Shown piece by piece: positions 27,294-36,087 of a DNA stretch of 60,671 bases (the stretch's first letter is position 1; every line of letters begins with the position of its first letter). The stretch lies in NCBI GenBank assembly GCA_903832395.1, contig CAILBF010000149.1, positions 1-60,671 of the forward strand, read 5' to 3'. Position numbers and translations under genes: made by a program. The notes beneath the pieces are model-generated. The model had not been told where the DNA came from. It saw only the letters and a list, made by a program, of their open reading frames with translations, and searched no databases. This DNA comes from an uncultured Actinomycetes bacterium (GTDB lineage Bacteria; Actinomycetota; Actinomycetes; Nanopelagicales; Nanopelagicaceae).

Positions 27294-27335
27294 AATGGTA
27301 AGAGTGAAGCTCCCTCAAGCTTCACTCTTACCATT
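27294..27335. terminator. Strong hairpin between binding-protein and ATPase genes
   Basis: Perfect 18-bp arms (27294-27311 and 27318-27335) around a 6-nt loop CCCTCA, flanked by TTTTT on the minus strand. It lies 28 nt past the binding-protein stop. This is a typical intra-operon terminator that leaves the binding protein in excess over the membrane and ATPase subunits. Confidence 0.85.
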
Positions 27336-27363
27336 CTATTACTTATTTATTTCTTTTTATTTC

Positions 27364-28920
27364 TTAGTCCATCCAGGCTTTGTAAAGTCGGGCTCCACTG
27401 AGGAACCAGTTTGAACCTGACGTGAGTCCACGAACACTCTTGTCGAGTGCATCAACGAACTGTGGTGTTCCATAAACTATGTAGCCACCGTTGTTGAACA
27501 TTTCAGTCTGAATTTCGGCCCACAGTGATGCTGCTTTAGCAGTATCAAGAGTCGAGCTTGCAGCTGCGACCTTCGCGGAGAAGGCTGCATCGCCGAAACC
27601 AGTTTCGTTGTATCCACCTTTACCAGTTGCGAGAGCATAGAAGCCCGCAAGAGTTGAAGCTGAATCCGACCACGTTGTCACACCCATTGGATATGGCCAT
27701 CCTGCTGAGGCTGAGAAGTATGTAGCTGCTTCAACCTTCTTCAAGATTACTGTCACGCCTGCTGCCTTAGCCTGAGCGGCAAAAAGCGTTCCCGCTTCAA
27801 GCTCTCCTGGTACTAGGTCGCAGATTGTCAGTGTTACTGTCAAGTCTGACTTGCCGGCTGCCTTCAAAAGCGCTTTTGCTTGAGCGATATCTTGGCCGCG
27901 AGTTAAGTTGCTTGCGAAATACTGAGTACCTTGACCTGGAAGATCGTTGCCGATCTTGAGGAAGCCTAGATAGGCATTTGACTTAATCTCATTACGGTTA
28001 GCGATGAGTTTTAATGCTAACGTCACGCGTGGATCATTAAATGGTGCAAGATCGGTGCGCATCGTGATTGCGTTCATGCCAAACCCGGTACTTGTAAGCA
28101 ATTTCTTGCCTGCACTCCGAACGATTGTGGCAGCTGAGAATGGAATTTGCATTGCAGCATCAATTTGTCCTGAGTCAAGGGCGTTCACCAACGCTGATGA
28201 ATCCGTGAAACTACTGTTGACAACAAGCTTGCTCAAGTGAAGCTTTGTTCTCCAGTAGTAAGGATTGGCCACGAAGTTATAAATTCCGCCAGGTGTCCAT
28301 GAAACGAGTTTGAATGGACCAGTACCTATTGGTAAGTCAAATCCTTTTCCTTCAGTACCATTCTTAATAAAGGATGCAAGTGTGCTTGCAAGTTGTGAAG
28401 GCAAAGCTGGATTAGCTGCCTTCATCGGAATTTGGATTGTTAGATTGTCAATCTTCTTGATTCCAGTAAAGTCAACCGAAGCCTTCAGGCCGCCGTTCAT
28501 TTTAAATGCCGACGTTGACCAAGTCTTGAATGTCCAGAGCATGTCATCTGCAGTTGCTTTTGAGCCATCTGACCACTTGATGTCAGGACGCAACTGAAGT
28601 GTCACAGTCAAGCCATCAGTACTAACAGAGTACTTTTTTAATACAGATAGTTCTGGAATTCCCGTATCACTAAATACAAAAAAGCGATCATAGAGTTGCG
28701 CCTTGCGCATCATCTCGCCATTAGTGGCATTAGATGCTGGACTCATACTTTCGCTTGTGCCACCAGACATTGTTCCGACGATTAGAGTGCCGCCATTTGT
28801 GATTCCGGCGGCGCCGGCTGTTCCTGTTGCACCAACACCGATGAGCAAGGCCATGGCTGTAACTCCCACAAGTGGAGCCACAGCGCGCCCTTGCCAGCGC
28901 GAAATTCTTAAAGCTTTCAT
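27364..28920 (-). CDS. ABC importer substrate-binding protein, family 5 (peptide/nickel)
   Basis: An exported 518-residue binding protein. The signal has a basic start MKALRISRWQGR, a core VAPLVGVTAMALLIGVGATG and a likely cut near AGAA. The mature chain follows family 5 order: LSVLKKYSVSTDGLTVTLQLRPDIKWSDGSKATADDMLWTF is the classic block, then GTGPFKLVSW. No lipobox cysteine is visible. ATG 28920 has GGGAG at good spacing. An alternative start at 28962 would begin inside an 11-bp inverted repeat and is rejected. It is first in the operon; an operator-like repeat lies just upstream and a terminator just downstream. Confidence 0.9.
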   Translation of the reverse strand: MKALRISRWQGRAVAPLVGVTAMALLIGVGATGTAGAAGITNGGTLIVGTMSGGTSESMSPASNATNGEMMRKAQLYDRFFVFSDTGIPELSVLKKYSVSTDGLTVTLQLRPDIKWSDGSKATADDMLWTFKTWSTSAFKMNGGLKASVDFTGIKKIDNLTIQIPMKAANPALPSQLASTLASFIKNGTEGKGFDLPIGTGPFKLVSWTPGGIYNFVANPYYWRTKLHLSKLVVNSSFTDSSALVNALDSGQIDAAMQIPFSAATIVRSAGKKLLTSTGFGMNAITMRTDLAPFNDPRVTLALKLIANRNEIKSNAYLGFLKIGNDLPGQGTQYFASNLTRGQDIAQAKALLKAAGKSDLTVTLTICDLVPGELEAGTLFAAQAKAAGVTVILKKVEAATYFSASAGWPYPMGVTTWSDSASTLAGFYALATGKGGYNETGFGDAAFSAKVAAASSTLDTAKAASLWAEIQTEMFNNGGYIVYGTPQFVDALDKSVRGLTSGSNWFLSGARLYKAWMD

Positions 28921-28940
28921 GAAATCTCCCTTGCCACTTT

Positions 28941-28965
28941 CTAATGCAGGAATGTCCTGCATTAG
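28941..28965. promoter_or_regulatory. Long perfect inverted repeat in the importer leader
   Basis: Arms CTAATGCAGGA (28941-28951) and TCCTGCATTAG (28955-28965), 11 bp each with a 3-base spacer, 20 nt before the binding-protein ATG and just upstream of its ribosome site. It could be the operator of a repressor near the transcription start, or a 5' mRNA hairpin. Confidence 0.6.
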
Positions 28966-29187
28966 TTGCCGAACTCACTAAGGACTAACTACATACCAAC
29001 TTTTTCCATCTTTTAGTCTGGTTGCTAACCCTCGTTTCACAACCAAACCCTGCTCGTACTGGGGTAACCCCCATACATCCTAAGTAAACCCTCGATTACC
29101 GAAGATATTCCCGAGTTAGAGGGAAAAATAGGCTAGGCGCGCAGCCCTGTCGACTGTGCAATTCCACAATAATTCAACTGTTGCTTG

Positions 29188-29232
29188 TTATGCAGCATAA
29201 TTTTGGGAGTTCGGGCGGCAACCCGAACTCCC
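29188..29232 (-). terminator. Hairpin after the MmgE/PrpD gene, with adjacent palindrome
   Basis: GGGAGTTCGGG (29205-29215) and CCCGAACTCCC (29222-29232) form a perfect 11-bp GC-rich stem with a 6-nt loop, 8 nt past the stop at 29241. On the minus strand it is followed by AAAATT, not a T-run, so termination may be inefficient or need a factor. The palindrome TTATGC-A-GCATAA (29188-29200) follows. The gap 28966-29187 holds no supported gene; only a short GGGGT-A-ACCCC palindrome at 29061-29071 stands out. Confidence 0.5.
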
Positions 29233-29240
29233 CCAAATCG

Positions 29241-30602
29241 CTACTTGGATAGCAGCGCCAAGAGCTCAGAAATCCGTGGTTGCTCCTCGAGCTGTAAGAC
29301 AAAGTCGATAATCGACTGCGAACGGGCCTGGCCCACAACTGGAGAGGCGAGAACCCGAAACTTCTTGACAATTCGATCGAGCCTTTGCGATGGATCTAGA
29401 TATCGAATATCTACATCACGCTGAATTATCTCACCATTAGTGAGCGTGACGATCGCTCTGGCTTCAGTCCAATCCAGCGGTGTCTTACTAAAGACGCCAA
29501 TAATTGAGATTTTCTCAGCCACGGAATGGTATTCGGGGCTCTTGAGTCGATCTTCAGTGTAAGTATCGAGTGAACTTGTATCCCAACCCAACACTGTATA
29601 GGCGACGCAGGCTCGCGCACTGAACTTGGACTCCAGCGCTGTTGTAGGCCTGTCAATATTCCAATCAGACATGCTCATGCCATCAGGAACCTCAATCACA
29701 ATCGAATCAATTTCCTCGGGTTGCAGTGGTCGACTTTCAAGAACGGCGGCCATCGCTTCAATCGGTGAATGAGTTCCGTGACATGAAGCGTGGAACTTGA
29801 AGAGCACATTGTGAATTGGATGCTTGCCACCCTCTACTAATCCATTGGCATTAAAGTTCTCGCCAACAAACATTTCACCGAAGCCTCGCTTACCTTCAAT
29901 GATATCTGGATATGTAGTGAAGCCATTGGCTGAAAGTCGCGCCGCCATTACTCCGCGGGAGGCAGCCATGCCGGCCTGAAGTGACTTAGCCATTGAACCC
30001 CATGCCCACTTCAGCCCTGAGCCCTGAACTCCAGCAAGTCCTAGTGCTATTTCAACTTGCTCGACATTTAAATTTAAAAGGCGAGCGCAGCCAGCGGCGG
30101 CGCCGAATACTCCAATCACTCCGGTGCCATGCCATGCACGCAAGTCCACCCAGGGATTAGTCATCTCATCGATACGAAGTTCGCACTCAAGTCCTGCAAG
30201 GAATGCAGATAAAAATTCATAACCAGTTTTCTCAAGCTCCTCCGCAAGGGCTAGGACTGCGGGTGCAACTGGCGCGGTAACGTGGGCTTGTAGTCCCGAG
30301 TCGTCATACTCAATCGCATGTCCTGCAGTGCCGTTGATAAGTGCGGCATCCCCAGTAGTGGCAACAAACTCCCTGCGGCCAAGAAGCGAAACTCCCTCAG
30401 AAGTTGCGCCTACTGTCTCAACAAGACGATCAACTAAATCTTCTGCGCTGCCGGCCAAGGTTGAACCTATCCAGTCTAGAAGACAGCACTTGGCTATCTC
30501 CAATACCTCTCTGTCAACATCCTCTAGACGTAAATTCACGACACCATGCGCTAGACGACGGGTAGCTCCGACATCGCCTCTTTCAATATTTTTATCACTC
30601 AT
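29241..30602 (-). CDS. MmgE/PrpD family protein
   Basis: About 453 residues of the 2-methylcitrate dehydratase / cis-aconitate decarboxylase fold. Visible blocks: LLDWIGSTLAGS near the N-terminus, INGTAGHAIEYDDSGLQAHVTAPVAPAVLALAEEL, and FKFHASCHGTHSPIEAMAAV, the latter covering the family's active-site histidine region. Members include PrpD, MmgE, iminodisuccinate epimerase and cis-aconitate decarboxylase, so the reaction is not fixed. No prpB/prpC partner is present, so a propionate role is not supported. ATG 30602 is 6 nt behind a TATGTT box and has no Shine-Dalgarno, which fits a leaderless start. It is separate from the alcohol dehydrogenase run upstream by 113 nt. Confidence 0.87.
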   Translation of the reverse strand: MSDKNIERGDVGATRRLAHGVVNLRLEDVDREVLEIAKCCLLDWIGSTLAGSAEDLVDRLVETVGATSEGVSLLGRREFVATTGDAALINGTAGHAIEYDDSGLQAHVTAPVAPAVLALAEELEKTGYEFLSAFLAGLECELRIDEMTNPWVDLRAWHGTGVIGVFGAAAGCARLLNLNVEQVEIALGLAGVQGSGLKWAWGSMAKSLQAGMAASRGVMAARLSANGFTTYPDIIEGKRGFGEMFVGENFNANGLVEGGKHPIHNVLFKFHASCHGTHSPIEAMAAVLESRPLQPEEIDSIVIEVPDGMSMSDWNIDRPTTALESKFSARACVAYTVLGWDTSSLDTYTEDRLKSPEYHSVAEKISIIGVFSKTPLDWTEARAIVTLTNGEIIQRDVDIRYLDPSQRLDRIVKKFRVLASPVVGQARSQSIIDFVLQLEEQPRISELLALLSK

Positions 30603-30608
30603 GGAGCA

Positions 30609-30636
30609 AACATAGTCAGACTGCGCTTTTATGCAA
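30609..30636 (-). promoter_or_regulatory. Promoter of the leaderless MmgE/PrpD gene
   Basis: On the minus strand TTGCAT (30636-30631) and TATGTT (30614-30609) stand 16 bases apart, and the ATG at 30602 begins 6 nt after the -10 box. Both hexamers and the spacing fit a housekeeping sigma promoter with transcription starting at the start codon. Confidence 0.5.
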
Positions 30637-30715
30637 TTGGCCTCAGCCACGAATTATGAGGATGAATAAGTTCGTCAGAACCACGAGAGTGCCTTGATAG
30701 TTTAGTAATAGATAT

Positions 30716-31018
30716 TCAGACTGCCGAGCGAACAATGCATATAGCTTCAGCTGCCAGTCCAGAGGATTCTGATATCGCGAAGCTGAGTCTGCGAAGTAAC
30801 TCTTCCTCTTGTTCAGCGGTTCGAGCTTCACCTGCAACATGCACCAAGCAGCCTTGTGCACCTAATGGCGCAGATTCACCGATATGTACCTGAGCGGCCA
30901 CATAGGTGTTTGGAATATCAAAGACCTCTGCCGCGACGGTGACACATGCATCGGCTATAGCCAATTGATCAATAGCTTTTAGCGGGTCAGAGGGAATGAA
31001 CACAACGATCCAGGGCAT
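30716..31018 (-). CDS. Small protein, possibly tautomerase superfamily
   Basis: A 100-residue soluble protein. Proline follows the initiator (MPWIVVFIPSDPLKAIDQL), the hallmark catalytic residue of 4-oxalocrotonate tautomerase-like proteins. The later TYVAAQVHIGESAPLGAQG stretch resembles their second strand. Overall similarity is low, so an unrelated small α/β protein remains possible. ATG 31018 lies 9 nt after the alcohol dehydrogenase stop, so it is the last gene of that transcript. If it is a tautomerase, it would isomerise an enol or unsaturated acid made by the pathway. Confidence 0.6.
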   Translation of the reverse strand: MPWIVVFIPSDPLKAIDQLAIADACVTVAAEVFDIPNTYVAAQVHIGESAPLGAQGCLVHVAGEARTAEQEEELLRRLSFAISESSGLAAEAICIVRSAV

Positions 31019-31027
31019 GATTAAAAC

Positions 31028-32131
31028 TTAACCGAGAGAGAAATCAATGACGCCGCGGATATTTTTCCCATCATGCAAGTCGCGATAACCTTCGTTGACT
31101 TGGTCGAGGCGATAGCTCTGTGTGATTAGCTCGTCGAGTTTAAGTTTCCCTGACATGTACATCGCTGCCATTCGCGGAATATCAAGGTGCGGATTCAGGC
31201 CACCAAAAATTGCACCTTGCACCCGTTTTTGCCACGACGTTAATGTCGATCCATTGAGTTGGATCGTGTCTCCGTTTCCATGACCAGTTAAGACCAATGT
31301 CCCACCCTTGCGGGTTGCATCAAAGGCCGCTCTAACGTGCTCGGGTTTAACCACATCTATTGTCACAATTGTGACGTCAGCATTTACGCCACGTGTTAAT
31401 TCATCCAGCAGCGCAGGGACTTCATCGATTCGTGCAAGTACGTGCGTTGCACCAAACTCAATCGCCTTTTCGCGTTTAAACAGAACGGGGTCCACTGCAA
31501 TTACTGATCGAGCACCGGCCAAAGCGGCACCTTGTACTGCATTCATACCAACACCGCCAGCGCCATAGATAACGACAGTGTCACCGACCTTAACTTCTCC
31601 AGCTTTAACTGCGCTGCCGTAACCCGTTGGCACTCCGCAGGCAAGAAGTGCCGCCGCAGCCAATGGCATCTCATCTGGGACTTTCACCGCGGCATCTTCT
31701 GGAACAATGACTAACTCCGACCATGTTCCAGTGATCTGTCCATAGTCGGTCGCACCATCATGGAATCGAAAACTGCCATCGGGTAAACAGCCGATTGCAA
31801 AGTTACTACCCGTGTCACATAAATTGCCGTGGCCGGATGCGCAGAAAGAACACTGTCCGCATTGTGCAAGAAAAGCTACGACAACATGATCCCCTGGCTT
31901 GAGTCGGTGCGTACCCTCACCAACTGCCTCTACAACTCCTGCCCCCTCGTGGCCCAAAACTGCAGGTAGTCGTACATCGAAGTTACCAAGACGACTGATC
32001 TCATCAGAGTGACATAAGCCGGAGTAAGCCATTCGAACGAGCACTTCACCCTTACGTGGAGGATCAATCTCTAGCTCCACGATTTCATAATCGGAGCCAA
32101 ACTTTCGAAGCACTGCAGCTTTAGTTTTCAT
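31028..32131 (-). CDS. Zn-dependent alcohol dehydrogenase, NDMA-dependent / mycofactocin-associated family
   Basis: A 367-residue medium-chain dehydrogenase. Catalytic zinc ligands appear in GLCHSDE and GHEGAGVVE. The structural zinc lobe is CGQCSFCASGHGNLC with its four cysteines. The Rossmann loop is GAGGVGMNAVQGAALAGA, followed by AVDPVLFKREKAIEFGATH. This MKTKAAVLR...VDPV.FKREKA pattern belongs to the group called NDMA-dependent dehydrogenases, in which NAD is held tightly and electrons go to mycofactocin. The nicotinamide-retention insert itself cannot be proved from sequence. The ATG overlaps the aldehyde dehydrogenase stop by 4 nt. A paralog lies on the other side of that gene. Confidence 0.9.
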   Translation of the reverse strand: MKTKAAVLRKFGSDYEIVELEIDPPRKGEVLVRMAYSGLCHSDEISRLGNFDVRLPAVLGHEGAGVVEAVGEGTHRLKPGDHVVVAFLAQCGQCSFCASGHGNLCDTGSNFAIGCLPDGSFRFHDGATDYGQITGTWSELVIVPEDAAVKVPDEMPLAAAALLACGVPTGYGSAVKAGEVKVGDTVVIYGAGGVGMNAVQGAALAGARSVIAVDPVLFKREKAIEFGATHVLARIDEVPALLDELTRGVNADVTIVTIDVVKPEHVRAAFDATRKGGTLVLTGHGNGDTIQLNGSTLTSWQKRVQGAIFGGLNPHLDIPRMAAMYMSGKLKLDELITQSYRLDQVNEGYRDLHDGKNIRGVIDFSLG

Positions 32132-33657
32132 TGAGGTCCGCCTTTCGTAATTAAGCTCTCTGGAAGTTGCATTCCCGGGTCAATGGAAATTGCTTTAGTC
32201 ACTAGATAGCCCTCAAAACCAGCAACACCATGTTCGCGTCCATAACCGGAGTTCTTCACGCCACCGAATGGTGCACTGAAATCAACTGCTGAAGTATTTA
32301 CGGAGAAGGATCCAACACGGATACTTCTTGCTACCTCGAAACCACGATCGATGTTGGACGTATAGACGGTTCCGTAGAGTCCATATGCACTCTCATTGGC
32401 AATTCTTATCGCCTCAGTTTCGTCATCATAAGGAATAAGCACCGTTACTGGTCCGAAAACTTCTTCTTGTGAAATCCTCATGTCATTTGTGGCATTAGTT
32501 ATTAAAGTCGGTTCAACAAACCATCCGCGATCTTGGGAAGCCGGAATTCCTCCACCCACTGCGATATGGGCACCTTCTAGACGTGCCGAATCTATAAGCG
32601 CCAATACTCGATCTCGATGTTTCTCTGAGATGAGGGGGCCAACTTGCGTGCTCGGCTCATGTGGGTCACCTACAACAAGTGCGCTAATCGCATCCCTTAG
32701 TCGAGAGGCAATCTCGTCATAATGCTTACGGGGCGCGAGAATGCGGCTAATGCAGGCGCAGTTCTGGCCAGACATTGTGCCAACGCTAGAGATCACTAAA
32801 TGTCGTACTGCTTGTTCAAGATCGGCGTCGTTAAGAATTATGCCAGCCGACTTTCCCCCAAGTTCAAGGACAACTGGGCGAACAAGTCGCCCGCAAATCG
32901 CTGCAACTTTTGCTCCGACGGCATTCGAACCTGTAAAAGAAACAAGATCAACATCCTTATGTCCCACTAAATGCTCTGACGCAGCTGGGCCTGCGGCAAT
33001 AATATTTACAACTCCTGGTGGAAATCCCGCTTCACTGATCAGATCACCAAGTGCGAAGACTGCAAGTGGATCGGGCTCGGGAACTTTCACGACCACTGTG
33101 CATCCCGCGACGAGCGCCCCGGCAACCTTTTGACCGAAGGAGGGAAAGGGAAAGTTGTAGGCAAAGATTGCTGCAACTACTCCAACGGGTTCTTTAACAA
33201 GTAGATGCTGACCGGCATACATACTTCCAAGACCAGCGCCTCCATATGGAGTTGGGTCCGATGAGTGCAGCGTCGCAAATGAATACTGTTCACCTAGGTC
33301 GGCGTAATAGTTCAGAAGAAGCGATGGCGCCAAAGCTTGGTAATACTCGGCAGTTGGTCTATCGCATGCTAACTCGTCAACGATTAGTTCAGTGAACTCT
33401 TCACGCCGCTCGGTAATGAGAACTGCAAGACGTCGGCACATGGCTGCGCGTTCTGCAACAGGCCGTCTTGCCCAATCGCTCTCATGAAAGGTTCGCCGGG
33501 CAGCCTCTACTGCGGTATCAATTTCGGCAGTTGTAGCAACAGGAACATAACCGATTTTTTCACCAGTTGTAGGTGAGATAACTTCGAACCTTTCTTCTGA
33601 CTGCGCACTCTGCCAACGGCCGTCTATGTAGAATCCCGAGTACTCCCGATTAAGCAT
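32128..33657 (-). CDS. Aldehyde dehydrogenase between the two alcohol dehydrogenases
   Basis: A 509-residue ALDH that would oxidise the aldehyde made by the flanking alcohol dehydrogenases. Motifs: FAYNFPFPSFGQK (cofactor), LELGGKSAGIIL (base Glu) and GQNCACISRIL (nucleophile Cys), then EEVFGPVTVL and the C-terminal FGGVKNSGYGREHG. An insert containing YYADLGEQYSFATLHSSDPTPYG precedes the cofactor domain. It lies in the same overlapping run adh-aldh-adh with 36 nt to the upstream dehydrogenase stop. ATG 33657 begins MLNREYSGFYIDGRW. Unlike the 17.6-20.6 kb pair, it has the common ELGGKS motif, so it is a separate lineage of the family. Confidence 0.92.
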   Translation of the reverse strand: MLNREYSGFYIDGRWQSAQSEERFEVISPTTGEKIGYVPVATTAEIDTAVEAARRTFHESDWARRPVAERAAMCRRLAVLITERREEFTELIVDELACDRPTAEYYQALAPSLLLNYYADLGEQYSFATLHSSDPTPYGGAGLGSMYAGQHLLVKEPVGVVAAIFAYNFPFPSFGQKVAGALVAGCTVVVKVPEPDPLAVFALGDLISEAGFPPGVVNIIAAGPAASEHLVGHKDVDLVSFTGSNAVGAKVAAICGRLVRPVVLELGGKSAGIILNDADLEQAVRHLVISSVGTMSGQNCACISRILAPRKHYDEIASRLRDAISALVVGDPHEPSTQVGPLISEKHRDRVLALIDSARLEGAHIAVGGGIPASQDRGWFVEPTLITNATNDMRISQEEVFGPVTVLIPYDDETEAIRIANESAYGLYGTVYTSNIDRGFEVARSIRVGSFSVNTSAVDFSAPFGGVKNSGYGREHGVAGFEGYLVTKAISIDPGMQLPESLITKGGPQ

Positions 33658-33693
33658 GAAACTCCTCCCACATAATTGATTTCGCTCTTTCTA

Positions 33694-34803
33694 TCACAGA
33701 GTGAAGTCGATGACACCTCGGATATTCTTACCGGCATGCAAATCTGCGTAACCCTCGTTCACCTGATCGAGTGTGTATCGCTGAGTAATGAGTTCATCGA
33801 GTTTGAGTCGACCTGCCTGATATAACTCAATGAGGCGCGGAATATCAGATTGTGGATTCACTCCACCATATACTGCGCCTCGAACTGTCTTATGCCACCA
33901 TGCAAGAATTGTGCCGGGCAGAGAAACGGTATTAACATCCATCGATCCGGCCGTTCCAGTGACAACTACTGTGCCGCCTTTTCGAATCGCGTCGAATGCA
34001 GAGCGAATGTGTGATGCTTCAACCCAGTTAGTTGTCACGACCGCAACATCGGCACCAACACCTCGAGTTAACTCCGTCAATAATTTCTGCGCGTCGTCAG
34101 TATTTGATACAGCATGTGTGGCGCCAACTTCTAAAGACTTCTCTTGTTTGAATGCGACAGGATCGACAGCGATTACATAACGCGCACCAGCAATTACTGC
34201 ACCTTGGACTGCATTTATTCCGACGCCGCCTGTACCGATTACCATGACTGTATCGCCAGGTTTAACTCCACCGACGATGACAGAACTTCCCCACCCGGTA
34301 GGTACACAACAGCTCAAGAGTGCCGCTACATCCAATGGAATCTCTTTCGGAATTACCACGACTGAATGCTCAGAGACGGTGACACGTTCTGTGAATGTTC
34401 CCGGCATGCCGCCGACATCATTAGCGCCGTCGTGGAAGCGAAATGTTCCATCGAGTAGACCGCCCACGGTCATGATCCCGCCGTAGTCGCAAAGATTGCT
34501 CTGCCCCGATGCACAGAATCGGCATTGTCCGCATGTAGGGCTAAATACAAGAACCACATGATCACCAGGCTTGATTTGTGTAACACCTTCACCGACTGCT
34601 TCAACAACGGCTGAGCCTTCATGGCCGGCCACTGCTGGCAAACGAACAACAGTTAGTCCTGACCTGACCATGTCATCGGAATGGCACAAACCAGCTGCGG
34701 CCATACGCAGTTGGACCTCACCACGTTTAGGAGCATCGAGTTCTAACTCAACAATTTCCCATGGACCGTTATTTCCGCGAACGATGGCTGCTCTAGTTTT
34801 CAT
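33694..34803 (-). CDS. Zn-dependent alcohol dehydrogenase, NDMA-dependent / mycofactocin-associated family (second copy)
   Basis: A 369-residue paralog of the downstream dehydrogenase. It keeps GLCHSDD and GHEGSAVVE (catalytic zinc), CGQCRFCASGQSNLC (structural zinc), GTGGVGINAVQGAVIAGA (NAD loop) and VDPVAFKQEKS. The start MKTRAAIVRGNNGPWEIVELEL is the family's usual opening. ATG 34803 is preceded by GGGAG. It begins the adh-aldh-adh run, so its promoter is probably in 34804-34947. That 144-base gap has only a loose ACACAT/ATGTGT repeat. Two copies around one aldehyde dehydrogenase suggest different alcohol ranges (inference). Confidence 0.91.
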   Translation of the reverse strand: MKTRAAIVRGNNGPWEIVELELDAPKRGEVQLRMAAAGLCHSDDMVRSGLTVVRLPAVAGHEGSAVVEAVGEGVTQIKPGDHVVLVFSPTCGQCRFCASGQSNLCDYGGIMTVGGLLDGTFRFHDGANDVGGMPGTFTERVTVSEHSVVVIPKEIPLDVAALLSCCVPTGWGSSVIVGGVKPGDTVMVIGTGGVGINAVQGAVIAGARYVIAVDPVAFKQEKSLEVGATHAVSNTDDAQKLLTELTRGVGADVAVVTTNWVEASHIRSAFDAIRKGGTVVVTGTAGSMDVNTVSLPGTILAWWHKTVRGAVYGGVNPQSDIPRLIELYQAGRLKLDELITQRYTLDQVNEGYADLHAGKNIRGVIDFTL

Positions 34804-34947
34804 TTTCTTTGGCTCCCGTCAAAGTCAATCACGCACAAATAATCCGGCCTGCGAATTCCTGCCGTATTTGCGCAGAGTAGGCGGTGATAGGTGTGTTCTT
34901 CCACTGGTTCCACACATAACTTAAGCCGTTAAATGTGTGCCGTAGAA

Positions 34948-36087
34948 CTACGCTAACCATGCATCGGCTCGTGCGCGCCCTTGGCCAAGTCGATCTGGAG
35001 CGGCAGTCGGCATTGGCGCGCAGTTTTCGGGAGCAAAAAGCATCGCCGATCTAGTTGTCAGATAGCGATCTGACTCCGGCCCAATCTCCTGAAAAAATCC
35101 TACGGCCTTGAGGTGCTCATCATCGAATAACTCATCCAGCGAACTCACTCGTGCCACTGGAATATCTAGATCATTTAAAAGATTTAACCAATATTCTGAA
35201 CTGCGAGTCACTAGTTCGTCAGCGAGAAAACTATATAGACCGTCGGTATTTTTGCTACGGGCCTCAGTCGTTCCATATTCTTCGCTCTCTAAAATATCAT
35301 TACGACCTACTGCCTCTAAGAAGCGACGCCAATGACCTTCATGATAAACAACGACGGAGATGACACCATCTAGTGTGCGATAGGGACGTCGATGTGGTGA
35401 TCGCAAACGCGCATATGCGGTTGGCCCACTTGAAGGTATAAAAGCGCGACCACCCCACTGCTCCATGAGGTTGAACCCAACCATCGTTTCATACATAGGA
35501 ACTTCGATTGCTTGACCCTTACCTGACTTCTCTCGAGCAAAAAGCGCTGACACAAGTGCAATTGCTCCACTCAGTCCGGTGACTTTGTCAGCTATTGCAG
35601 TTGCAACATAAGTAGGTTCAGTGTGAAGGCCTTGCAACCAAGCAAGTCCACTCATACCTTGTATCGTGTCATCATAAGCCGGCCGGCCGGCATATGGACC
35701 ATCTGTGCCATAGCCAGTGATTGCGAGATAAATAATCTTTGGATTGATTGACATCACTTCATCGACACCGATACCAACGCGATCGGCTGCTTGTGGGCGC
35801 ATGTTGTGTACAACAACGTCGGCTTTAATAATTAATTGATTCAAGTACGCGCGATCAATTGGATTCTTCAGATCGAGTTCAATACTTGCCTTACCGATGT
35901 TTGCGGCAATATAAACACTAGCCATACCTGGCTCGCGATTAATACCCAGACCTCTAGTGATGTCGCCACCCGGTGCCTCTACTTTAATTACGTCCGCTCC
36001 TAAATCGACAAGCTGTTTTGTGCAATACGGTCCTGAGAACGTTGTCGAGAAATCGAGGACTCGAACTCCCTCGAGAGGCCCACTCAC
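34948..36087 (-). CDS. CaiB/BaiF (class III) CoA-transferase
   Basis: Moves CoA between a thioester and a free acid. The 379-residue protein starts GPLEGVRVLDFSTTFSGPYCTKQLVDLGADVIKVE, the family opening. The catalytic aspartate appears in ATAIADKVTGLSGAIALVSAL, equivalent to Asp169 of formyl-CoA transferase, and SGKGQAIEVPMYE follows. GTG 36087 overlaps the hydratase stop by 4 nt (GTGA). It is last in the run dehydrogenase pair, hydratase, CoA-transferase. Its likely job is entry of an acid into the β-oxidation-like steps of the same operon, as an alternative to a ligase. Acceptor and donor are unknown. Confidence 0.9.
   Translation of the reverse strand: MSGPLEGVRVLDFSTTFSGPYCTKQLVDLGADVIKVEAPGGDITRGLGINREPGMASVYIAANIGKASIELDLKNPIDRAYLNQLIIKADVVVHNMRPQAADRVGIGVDEVMSINPKIIYLAITGYGTDGPYAGRPAYDDTIQGMSGLAWLQGLHTEPTYVATAIADKVTGLSGAIALVSALFAREKSGKGQAIEVPMYETMVGFNLMEQWGGRAFIPSSGPTAYARLRSPHRRPYRTLDGVISVVVYHEGHWRRFLEAVGRNDILESEEYGTTEARSKNTDGLYSFLADELVTRSSEYWLNLLNDLDIPVARVSSLDELFDDEHLKAVGFFQEIGPESDRYLTTRSAMLFAPENCAPMPTAAPDRLGQGRARADAWLA

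Noticed and set aside
28921..28962. Earlier start for the family 5 binding protein
   Set aside because: It begins inside the inverted repeat and adds a non-signal stretch before a standard signal peptide with its own ribosome site.
29241..30602. Methylcitrate-cycle PrpD
   Set aside because: prpB and prpC are absent, and the family has several other activities.
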